NCBI GenBank assembly: GCA_025056565.1
Contig: JANWWA010000010.1
Span: 1 to 64,000 of the forward strand
DNA length: 64,000 nucleotides
From: Chloroherpetonaceae bacterium
Lineage (GTDB): Bacteria; Bacteroidota; Chlorobiia; Chlorobiales; Thermochlorobacteraceae
Direction: 5' to 3'
The notes beneath the pieces were generated by a model. It made no database searches, was not told the origin of the DNA, and saw only the letters and a list, made by a program, of their open reading frames with translations. Each line of letters begins with the position of its first letter. The first letter of the stretch is position 1. The translations under genes and the position numbers were made by a program. This document shows positions 54,501 through 62,650 of this stretch, piece by piece.

Positions 54501-56021
54501 ATGCTCCGTCAAGTGTATCTCTACTGGCTAAGCGGTCTAGTGCTTCTGATAGTAGGTTTTAGCAGTGGCTGCGGTGGTAAAAAAACTGCAAGCGAGTCAG
54601 TGACCGCTTCACCATCGAAGCCAGCCAGTACTGAACCAGCCAGCATGCCAGTGCACAACGCACCGTCTGGGAATACACTCTTTGTCATTAAAGAAACCGG
54701 CAAGTTCGGCTACATTGATTCCTCTGGGCGAGTGGTTGCCTCTGCAATGTATGAAGAAGCGGGTGAATTCTCAGAAGGCTTTGGGCGCATTCGGCTGGGC
54801 AATCGACACGGCTACCTGGATGCGTCAGGTAACCTTGTAATCAATCCACAATTTGATGCGGCAGGGGAGTTCAAAGAGGGATTTGCCAGAGTACGGCTTG
54901 GTTACAAGTGGGGATATATCAACCGAGAAGGTAAGTATGAAATTAACCCGCAATTTGATGCTGCAGGGAACTTCTCAGAAGGATTAGCCAAGGTGCGCCT
55001 TGCAGGCAAGTGGGGATTTATTGATAAGACAGGCAAACTGGTCATTCACCCCGAGTTTGAAAATGTAGGCGATTTCAAAGGAGGTGTAGCTCGCATCAAG
55101 CAAGCAGGTAAGTGGGGATTTATTGACAAAACAGGTAAGCTGCTTGTGTCACCTGTCTATGACCTTGCCTTTGATTTCTCGGAAGAAATGGCGCTGGTCA
55201 AACAGGGTGGCAAATATGGTTACATTGACCAATCAGGTCAGCTGGCTGTGCCTATTCAGTATGCATCGGCGCAGAGTTTTTCGGAAGGACTTGCAGCCGT
55301 AACCAGTCCCAATCCGCAAGATAAAGGCAAGTCGGGCTACATTGACAAGACAGGGCAAATGGTGATTAAGCCAGACTTCTACCGAGTAGGCCGTTTTTCA
55401 GAAGGCTTAGCGAAAGTCGGGTTCTACCGAAAAGAAGGGTATGTGTATGGATACATTGACAAAGCAGGCAAGTATGCCATCAATCCACAGTTTGATGCGG
55501 CACTGGATTTCTCTGAGGGGCTGGCATGTGTCAAATCGGGTGAAAAATGGGGCGCAATCGATGCCAGTGGTCGATATGTGATTCCGCCTCAGTTTGATAC
55601 CATTTACGCTTTCAAAAATGGTCTGGCGCAAGCAAAGCAGGGCACGATGCTCGGTTACATCAATGCTACAGGCAGCTTTGTGTGGAGTACGGAGCTGCCT
55701 GAAATAGAGACTGTGTTCAGCCGCTTGTTTTACGGCACAATTGAACGACTGGAGATTCAAATGCGCCTTGAACGCAACGGAGAGGAGCTGTTCGGCACAT
55801 ACTTCTACAAGAACATTGGCACTGACATACGCCTAAAAGGCAAAATCGACAAGGAAAACAATATCACACTGGATGAGCTGGATGAGCAAGGTCATGTGGT
55901 AGCCACATTCAAAGGGGCATTTGTTGCACCTGATGTAATTGAAGGCAAATGGACAAAAGGCAATCGAACCTTGCCTTTCGCCTTGCGAGAAATGGTCTTA
56001 GAGACCAGCGAGGAAAATTGA
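54501..56021 (+). CDS. WG-repeat lipoprotein
   Basis: A 506-residue lipoprotein (signal ending GFSSGC, C24, then a Ser/Pro-rich linker). Ten WG-type repeats of about 34 residues each follow, seen as recurring xGYIDxxGxxVxxPxFDxAxxFxEGLA (for example WGFIDKTGKLVI twice in a row, with near-identical DNA 102 bases apart at 55008 and 55110). The C-terminal 100 residues are beta-rich and not repeated. WG-repeat proteins are typical of Bacteroidota and probably form a propeller or a solenoid that binds something outside the cell; function unknown. A promoter is seen upstream. Confidence 0.88.
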   Translation: MLRQVYLYWLSGLVLLIVGFSSGCGGKKTASESVTASPSKPASTEPASMPVHNAPSGNTLFVIKETGKFGYIDSSGRVVASAMYEEAGEFSEGFGRIRLGNRHGYLDASGNLVINPQFDAAGEFKEGFARVRLGYKWGYINREGKYEINPQFDAAGNFSEGLAKVRLAGKWGFIDKTGKLVIHPEFENVGDFKGGVARIKQAGKWGFIDKTGKLLVSPVYDLAFDFSEEMALVKQGGKYGYIDQSGQLAVPIQYASAQSFSEGLAAVTSPNPQDKGKSGYIDKTGQMVIKPDFYRVGRFSEGLAKVGFYRKEGYVYGYIDKAGKYAINPQFDAALDFSEGLACVKSGEKWGAIDASGRYVIPPQFDTIYAFKNGLAQAKQGTMLGYINATGSFVWSTELPEIETVFSRLFYGTIERLEIQMRLERNGEELFGTYFYKNIGTDIRLKGKIDKENNITLDELDEQGHVVATFKGAFVAPDVIEGKWTKGNRTLPFALREMVLETSEEN

Positions 56022-56075
56022 ATCCAGTAGTGCACATTGCGGTGTGCGGTGAAAGGCGCAGTAATTCAGCATCTT

Positions 56076-59000
56076 TCACTCTGCTCTAACAATGATGGTC
56101 GCTGAAGTTGGCTTTGAACCCTCGACGTCTTCTTCACTGGCTTCTACCACGAAGATGTTTTCGCCTTTGCGGAGCGGCACTTCCAGCGTTCTGCCGTAGC
56201 CTAAGACGCGCTTTCCTTGCAGCCACCTATAAACCACTTTGCGCTCCTCAGGGCGGTTGACAGGCGGCGCACTTACAATTGTTGAAGGGTTAGCAGGATT
56301 CCAAGTTAGCACAATGGGCTTCGGCGATGCGGTGAACTTCAAAGCCTCCCAAACCGTTAGCTCATATGTTTCAACTCTCAAAATCTCGCTGCGCGGTCGC
56401 CAGCCTAACTTGATGTCGTTTTTGCCAAGCACAGTGGCTTGAAATCTCGGCACAATCGTTTCAGCTGAGCCAGTGGTAACAAATCCAATCGCACGCGTCT
56501 CAAACACTTTGGAAAGATCAATTGCCGCACCTTGCACAATGTGCTTAGGTAGTGCAGTTGGAAAAGCGGGTGCAGGCACCACATCAATTTCCTTTACAAT
56601 TGAATCGCGTGAGTTACGCAAATTTCGCTGGTCATCCGCAATCAGCTTGATAAGGTGTCGACCAGCAGAAAGTTGCACAAAATCGCTATCGTATGGCTGA
56701 CCGTCAATAATCCAAGCAAAGCGCAGGGGGTCGCCATCGGCATCTTGCGTGGGCTTGGCTTTCAATGCAAGACGCTCGTTTTCATAAACAGGTAATGGGA
56801 GGCTAATTTCAGGCTTAGGTGCAGAGTTGGCAAATACGGTAAAAGTTTGAGTAGCGGTGCGATTACGCGTCGGGGAGTCATCACTAATGGTGAGTTCAAG
56901 ACGATGCGTGCCAGCTTGTGAGAAAACGTGGGCAACTTTGGGCGTGGTACCAATAAGTTTGCCATCGGCTTTCCACTCATATTTTGTGATGAGGCCATCA
57001 GGGTCAGTAGATTGCGACGCATCTAAAATGAAGCGCTCACCCACTGCAACAGCCTTAGGCACGCTAGCCACTGCAACTGGTGGTGCATTGACACGAATGA
57101 ACTTGGTCTGACTGGCTGACTTGCAAGCCACTTTCGAGTCAGTGGTAATCGTCAGCGTGATAGGGTAGATGCCCGGTTTGCTGAAGCGATGGGTCGCTTT
57201 AACGCCTGTTTTCACAATAGACGCCAGCTCACCTTGTTTTAAGGTATCGCCGTGAATCTGCCACTCGTAAGCGATAATTCTATCGCCTGATGTAGATGGT
57301 GAGGCGTCGAGGCTCACTTCATCATCAGTGGCAACCCATGTTGGCACACTAAACTCAGCAATCGGTCCTGCGACAACACGCACAATAGATGTAGCTTGAC
57401 TGACGTTGCTACACTTGCCACGTTTCGCTGTGCCTTCCGTCCCAACTACGGTCAGCGCCACGCTGTAGACGCCGGGCTTAGTGTAGCTATGCTGCACAAT
57501 TTTACCAAGTGCCGTTTCACCGTCGCCAAAGTCCCAAGCATAGGAGCCAATCGCCCCCACTGGATTGATGCTCCGACTGCCATCGAAGGTGAGCATTGCT
57601 TGCACGCAGACGGTTGTGTCGGTAAAAGAGGGAATAGCGAGTGGCGAACCGCCAATGAAGACAGGAATCGTAGCAATCGTTGGCTCTTGAGCAAAGCCGT
57701 CATCGAGTTTTAAGACCACGCTGTATTGTCCGGGCTTGGTGTAGATGTGAGCAGGGTCGGTTTGCATAGATGTCGTGCCATCGCCAAAGTCCCAAAAAAA
57801 TTTAATTGCGTCGCCATCGGGGTCGTAGCTACGCGAGCCATTGAAGAGAATCGTTTGACCAGTGCAAGCCATCACAAGTGAATCGACAACCGCAACGGGT
57901 GGACGGTTGATGAGCACTTTGATTGTCTCACGCGTTCTGCTATTCGGCAAGTTTTGTCCATCGTCCGCTGTAAGCGTAATGAAGTGCACGCCGTCGCTCG
58001 GCGCATCCCAAAAAAGCACGGCTCCGTTTTGCTTCGTGCCGTCAGGGAAAAGCCACTCAAACGACAGTGCGTGCTTATCAATGTCATAGCTTCTTGATGC
58101 ATCAAGCAAAATGCGCCGAGTGTTAGAGCGAATGATGGTTTCGGTTACAATGATAGGCGCACTGTTGATGAGCAGCTCACCCTGAACCGATTGCTGGCTA
58201 TTGGTAAAGCCTTGACCATCGCTGACCGTAAGCGTGAAGCGCTGCAACCCTGTTTTGCTGAAAGCTTTTTTGACGACAGCACCTTTGATGACCGAGCCAT
58301 CTGCAAATTGCCAAACAATCTGGCGAATCTTCCCATCTTTGTCAAATGAAGTGGAGGCGTCAAATGTAACAGGTTGATTCGGAGCGGCAACTTCCGCAGA
58401 GAGCTGATACTGTGGCACAGGAGCGTAGTTGAGGTGAATTTTCTTCGTAGACACGCTTTGCGCATCTTCAAAGCCAGAGTCGTCTCGCACGACAAGTCGC
58501 AAGTTATGGTCGCCTGACTCTGCGATGACAATCGTAGCGGTGTCGCCCTCAGCGACTTTCTTGTCATCTACAAACCACTCAAACGAGGTGATTTTACCGT
58601 CGGGCGCAAAACTTTTGCGACCATCAAGAAAAATTGGTCGATTCGGCTCAGCGACGCTCGGAGCTTCAAATTGTGCGGTTGGGTAGCGTAAAAGTCGAAA
58701 CGTATGCGTAGTGCGCTGAATGCTGTTAGTTTGCCGTCTGCCATCGTCAACGGTAAGCGTAATAGTGTATTGCCCACTTTTTTGAAAAGTGTGCACAACT
58801 TCAATGCCCTCCGCTTTTGTGCCATCGCCAAAGTCCCAAAAGTATCGGAGCGTAGTGTCGTCGCCATCTGTAGTGCCACGAGCGGAGAAAGTTTGTTTGG
58901 CAGCAGTCGATTTTTCCGCTGCATCAATTTTAGGCACGGGTGGGAAGTTAATGTGAATCTCTTGTGAAAGCGATTGAATGGAGTTTGATACGCCGTGCCC

Positions 59001-60851
59001 ATCATCAGCGGTGAGTGTAACAGTGTAGTCGCCGGGCTGTGCGAACTCAACAGTTACATCGCGTCCCTCAAAAGTCTGACCGTCGGAAATGTCCCACGAA
59101 TACGAGAGAGTGCGGTCATCTGCATCAGTTGAAGCAGCTGCAGAGAGCCGGATTTTGTCGCTGGGTGCAGCTAAGGCAGGTAGCGAAAAGCGTGGCACAG
59201 GTGGTGCATTGACGCGATAACGCACTGTGGTTTGATACGATGAATTAGCTACGCCTGTCCCATCGCTGACGCGTAAAGTCATAGCATAATTGCCATATCG
59301 CTCATGCAAAACAGCCACGCTATCCTTCGTGGGGTCGCTGGCAATGCCTGCACCTAACCACTCGTATCGTAGCGAATCACCGTCGCTATCGCGAGCGGCT
59401 TTAGCTGCAAAGGTAACAGTTTCCTCTGCGGCAAATTCTTTGGGGTAGTCAATTTCCGTGTATGGCTGCGAATTGACTGTCAGGACAAAAGTGTCGGTTG
59501 CTGCTACGCAGGGTGAGTTAGTGGCGTCATCAAGAACGCGCAAGACTACTTGGTAACGATTCGGCTCAGCGCTCGAGAGGCGCAAGCGTGGCTCTTTGCT
59601 ACGAATACCGCCATTGACAAACCACTCGTAGCGAAGTTTGCCACCATCAGGGTCAAAAGAATTTTCTGCGGAGAAAGTGGCGACTTCATTCGGCGCAATG
59701 ATGCGTTTATCACTGCTGATTTTGGCAACAGGTGCTTGGTTAATGCGCACGCTGAAAGGCTTGACCCATCGCTTGGGAAAATAGACCCCTTCTGTAGGAA
59801 TCCAAAGTTCTGCCGTATAAGTGCCGGGCTTGCCAAAGGCGATGCGAGCTGTGTCTCCCACAGCACGCTGAGTGCTGTCAGGCAGTTTTGCAACCCAAGT
59901 AAGAGGTCTAACAAGACGTTTAGGCAGCGTCCTATCGCTTAGGCTGAAGCGCACTTCATCGCAGCGGTCGCCCGGCATTTGCTGAATTGTAACGCTTGGT
60001 GGCGATTGAATCTTGGAAAGGTTCGCTTGCAAGTTCCAGAGAACAGGCTCTTTTGCGCCAACAACCGTGAAGAAGTTGTAGCGACCTGAGCGCGTAACGG
60101 AAAGCCCCCAGTGATTGGGTTCGCCCGAAATGACGGGCTGCCAAAAAGATTGGGCTTCTGAAAGCCGGGCTGAATGGCCGAAATCATCTTTGAGCACAAT
60201 CAGTGCGCCTTCTTCACCTTCCAGCAGAAGTAGGGGCGGAGGTTCACTTTCAAAGTAAGGCTTCAGTTGCACTTCCTGTGTAAGCCCCAGATTGATAGTG
60301 CCGATGGAAAGGTCAATTGCAATTAGTTCCCACTGTGTGCTTTGCTTTGAGGGCTCTGAAAGTTCTGTGGCAGTAAGTTTGAATGCATTCACATCATTGC
60401 CATCAGGAGAAACGCTGGCACGCACAATGTAGCCAAGTGAGTCAGGCTCGACTTGTGCCAAAAGCTCCCAACGGTTACGGTATCGCTCTTCATCTAAGAC
60501 AGAGAGCACAGCGATAGGTTTTGCTTCTGCATTTGCTTGTGCAATGAGACGCTTGCCATTGAGTGTATAGAGGTCAGCAAAGCGAAAGAGTGAAAAGGTT
60601 GTGCGCATGTCAATTTTGCCATAGATAACATCGTTGCTTTTGAGCGAAAGCGAAGCATCAAAAATGCGAATTGCGGCGGCATTTGCGTTGGGTTTAGGCT
60701 TTATCCAGTAGTCAAAGTAGGGGCGGTAGAGACCACTGATGTTGTTGGGAGTTTTTCCAGCGATGTGCAAAGTCAGTTCTTGCGCAAAGCTTACTGATGT
60801 GCTGAGCACCGAGAGCGCCACTATGATGAAAAGAGTTTGCCGCACACTCAT
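56076..60851 (-). CDS. Giant PKD-repeat secreted protein
   Basis: A 1591-residue exported protein (signal LSVLSTSVSFAQ). After an N-terminal region of about 290 residues unlike known domains, about 12 PKD-type Ig-like domains follow, each about 90 residues, with the repeated pattern SxDxDGxxLxYxWDFGDGT...YTVTLTVDDGxG; the domains before residue 600 are less regular. A C-terminal region (about 1450-1591) has GWRPRSEILRVETYELT-like and GKRVLGYGRTLEV segments. There is no T9SS C-terminal domain and no membrane anchor. It overlaps the FecR gene upstream by four bases (ATGA). PKD domains usually mediate adhesion or polysaccharide binding at the surface. Confidence 0.88.
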   Translation of the reverse strand: MSVRQTLFIIVALSVLSTSVSFAQELTLHIAGKTPNNISGLYRPYFDYWIKPKPNANAAAIRIFDASLSLKSNDVIYGKIDMRTTFSLFRFADLYTLNGKRLIAQANAEAKPIAVLSVLDEERYRNRWELLAQVEPDSLGYIVRASVSPDGNDVNAFKLTATELSEPSKQSTQWELIAIDLSIGTINLGLTQEVQLKPYFESEPPPLLLLEGEEGALIVLKDDFGHSARLSEAQSFWQPVISGEPNHWGLSVTRSGRYNFFTVVGAKEPVLWNLQANLSKIQSPPSVTIQQMPGDRCDEVRFSLSDRTLPKRLVRPLTWVAKLPDSTQRAVGDTARIAFGKPGTYTAELWIPTEGVYFPKRWVKPFSVRINQAPVAKISSDKRIIAPNEVATFSAENSFDPDGGKLRYEWFVNGGIRSKEPRLRLSSAEPNRYQVVLRVLDDATNSPCVAATDTFVLTVNSQPYTEIDYPKEFAAEETVTFAAKAARDSDGDSLRYEWLGAGIASDPTKDSVAVLHERYGNYAMTLRVSDGTGVANSSYQTTVRYRVNAPPVPRFSLPALAAPSDKIRLSAAASTDADDRTLSYSWDISDGQTFEGRDVTVEFAQPGDYTVTLTADDGHGVSNSIQSLSQEIHINFPPVPKIDAAEKSTAAKQTFSARGTTDGDDTTLRYFWDFGDGTKAEGIEVVHTFQKSGQYTITLTVDDGRRQTNSIQRTTHTFRLLRYPTAQFEAPSVAEPNRPIFLDGRKSFAPDGKITSFEWFVDDKKVAEGDTATIVIAESGDHNLRLVVRDDSGFEDAQSVSTKKIHLNYAPVPQYQLSAEVAAPNQPVTFDASTSFDKDGKIRQIVWQFADGSVIKGAVVKKAFSKTGLQRFTLTVSDGQGFTNSQQSVQGELLINSAPIIVTETIIRSNTRRILLDASRSYDIDKHALSFEWLFPDGTKQNGAVLFWDAPSDGVHFITLTADDGQNLPNSRTRETIKVLINRPPVAVVDSLVMACTGQTILFNGSRSYDPDGDAIKFFWDFGDGTTSMQTDPAHIYTKPGQYSVVLKLDDGFAQEPTIATIPVFIGGSPLAIPSFTDTTVCVQAMLTFDGSRSINPVGAIGSYAWDFGDGETALGKIVQHSYTKPGVYSVALTVVGTEGTAKRGKCSNVSQATSIVRVVAGPIAEFSVPTWVATDDEVSLDASPSTSGDRIIAYEWQIHGDTLKQGELASIVKTGVKATHRFSKPGIYPITLTITTDSKVACKSASQTKFIRVNAPPVAVASVPKAVAVGERFILDASQSTDPDGLITKYEWKADGKLIGTTPKVAHVFSQAGTHRLELTISDDSPTRNRTATQTFTVFANSAPKPEISLPLPVYENERLALKAKPTQDADGDPLRFAWIIDGQPYDSDFVQLSAGRHLIKLIADDQRNLRNSRDSIVKEIDVVPAPAFPTALPKHIVQGAAIDLSKVFETRAIGFVTTGSAETIVPRFQATVLGKNDIKLGWRPRSEILRVETYELTVWEALKFTASPKPIVLTWNPANPSTIVSAPPVNRPEERKVVYRWLQGKRVLGYGRTLEVPLRKGENIFVVEASEEDVEGSKPTSATIIVRAE

Positions 60852-62650
60852 TTGACGAAGTAAGTTCGAATGATGATGGGTTCTTTGGAGTCAGGTGATT
60901 CAAATGACACAGTTAGGGTTTGGTTTGGAGTAGGCTCAACTGAAATAGCCCAATTGCCTTTTGAGTCGGCGATGGCTGAGTAGATTTTCCCGCTGTGCGT
61001 AAGATGCAGCGTTAAGTTTGGATAAGCCAAGCCACGCACCTGAATCGGCAAGCCTTTGGAGAGCAAAGTGTCAGTATTCACGATGCACGACCACGAAAGT
61101 TCTCGCAGCTGTTCTATGCGAATTCGCTTTATTCTGAGAACGAGATTGCGGCGATTTTGTGCAGCATCGAGCGCAGAAAGTTGCACTAATTTTTCAGCCA
61201 GAGTGTCTAACTGAACTGTGAATTCAAATGTGCCGTTCGGCATCGTGGTGAGCAGTTCGCCATCTTTGAGTAGTGTACTATTCGGTTCGGTTTCACCGCG
61301 AAGTGTGAGGCGATTGAGCGTTGTGTAGCGCAGCAATGTATCACCCAGTTGAGTCGGAAAATCCTGAACGAAGAGGAAAGGAGGCTCGGTATCAGGGCTG
61401 CGCAAAATGCGGTAAGTGGGACTATCAGCGCCGCGCAAGCCCAGTCGGTCAATTGCTTGAAGGCGCACAAAGTGCGTCTCGTGGGGCAAGTTTTTGAGCT
61501 GAAGCGACAGCGCAGTTGTGAAATAGGCCTTCACATGTCGGCTAAAATCGCTCTCGGGACTCACCTCAATGTGATACTTTGCGGCGCTTGGCACGGGATT
61601 CCATTGAAGCGTAAGTTCATTACGAAAAATGACAGTGTCTAGGCCATTCCATCTTAGACGTGGCGCAGGCAGAAGTTCCACAGGGGGAAGTGGCTCTTTG
61701 CCTTGAAGCACCACAGTGCCTTGATTTTTTTGGAGTGTAACGAGCATCTTGCCGGCCTGCACTTGCATAGTGCCATCGTAGTTTGCAATGCGTGCGATGC
61801 GTACAATGCGTGCATCACTGACGCTAGCCCAAAATTTGCCTGAATTGACAATCGCTTCGGAGCTGCCTGCATTGAGCTTGAACATGCCTGCTTCTTGGGC
61901 TTGCGCCGAAAGCTGAGAAAGCAAAGTGCCTTTAACCAGCACCACATCTGCGCGCAGCGTTTTGTCTAATCGGTCAATGCGAGCAGTGCGCACAATTGCA
62001 GTGGTGTTTTCACTCACGAAAAGGGTGCTGCCATCAACAAAGGCAAGCAAGGCAGAGCTTTGTGCAGCAGTGCGAATGCCATCAGATTCAGCCAAAAGAT
62101 CGCCTTCCGAAGCTGGTTGCCACACTCCCAGCAAGCCTTTGCGCTTGTCTACGGTGCCCGCTTTCTTTTTAAGTTTGGCTTCAATCGCTTCGGTGCGGCG
62201 CGCTTCCACCGTTGAAGAAAGCTCTGGCAAGAGCGAAAGGAATTTCTCCCCTGCAGAGAGAGCTGGTTCAAGCTTGCCATCAGAGACAGCTTTGTCGTGT
62301 GCCTGAAGCGCTGCGCTTGCCGCAGAGAACTCCGCTTCTGCTAAAACGGGTGCGCCGCGCTTGATAAGTTGGCTGAGCGTTTGGCGTTCCAGATTCACTT
62401 TTCGGCGTAGCTCTGCAAAGGGCTTGAGCGCTTTCTGTGCAGAGGCAGGAAGGCGAAATTCATTGCGAATCAAGTATCGCTCCGATAACCCTACGACCAG
62501 TGGCCACGCTGCAGAATCTCCAGCCACCTTTTGCGAGACTTGCATAAGGTCACTGGCTTTGAAGACAAAGCCACTCTCGCGTGGTTGGGCACCTAGCCAT
62601 ACCGCAAGAAACACAAATGCAAGGGTGCTACAAAGATGCCGTAACATCAT
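60848..62650 (-). CDS. Secreted FecR-domain protein with Fn3/Ig-like domains
   Basis: A 600-residue exported protein (signal FLAVWLGAQ). It has an alpha-helical N-terminal part (about 40-160), then a FecR domain (about 175-300, with GDLLAESDGIRTAAQSSALL and VLVKGTLLSQLS), a fibronectin-III-like domain (about 335-410, LTLQWNPVPSAAKYHIEV), and two Ig-like bacterial domains ending with NWAISVEP and TYFVK. Unlike iron regulator FecR there is no sigma factor or membrane helix nearby. Its first ATG overlaps the kinase stop by four bases, and its stop overlaps the PKD gene start by four bases. FecR-PKD pairs of this kind are probable envelope sensor or matrix proteins. Confidence 0.85.
   Translation of the reverse strand: MMLRHLCSTLAFVFLAVWLGAQPRESGFVFKASDLMQVSQKVAGDSAAWPLVVGLSERYLIRNEFRLPASAQKALKPFAELRRKVNLERQTLSQLIKRGAPVLAEAEFSAASAALQAHDKAVSDGKLEPALSAGEKFLSLLPELSSTVEARRTEAIEAKLKKKAGTVDKRKGLLGVWQPASEGDLLAESDGIRTAAQSSALLAFVDGSTLFVSENTTAIVRTARIDRLDKTLRADVVLVKGTLLSQLSAQAQEAGMFKLNAGSSEAIVNSGKFWASVSDARIVRIARIANYDGTMQVQAGKMLVTLQKNQGTVVLQGKEPLPPVELLPAPRLRWNGLDTVIFRNELTLQWNPVPSAAKYHIEVSPESDFSRHVKAYFTTALSLQLKNLPHETHFVRLQAIDRLGLRGADSPTYRILRSPDTEPPFLFVQDFPTQLGDTLLRYTTLNRLTLRGETEPNSTLLKDGELLTTMPNGTFEFTVQLDTLAEKLVQLSALDAAQNRRNLVLRIKRIRIEQLRELSWSCIVNTDTLLSKGLPIQVRGLAYPNLTLHLTHSGKIYSAIADSKGNWAISVEPTPNQTLTVSFESPDSKEPIIIRTYFVK

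Noticed and set aside
57396-57713. Plus-strand ORFs inside the PKD gene
   Set aside because: They are shadows of a long real gene with consistent domain structure; no start signal.
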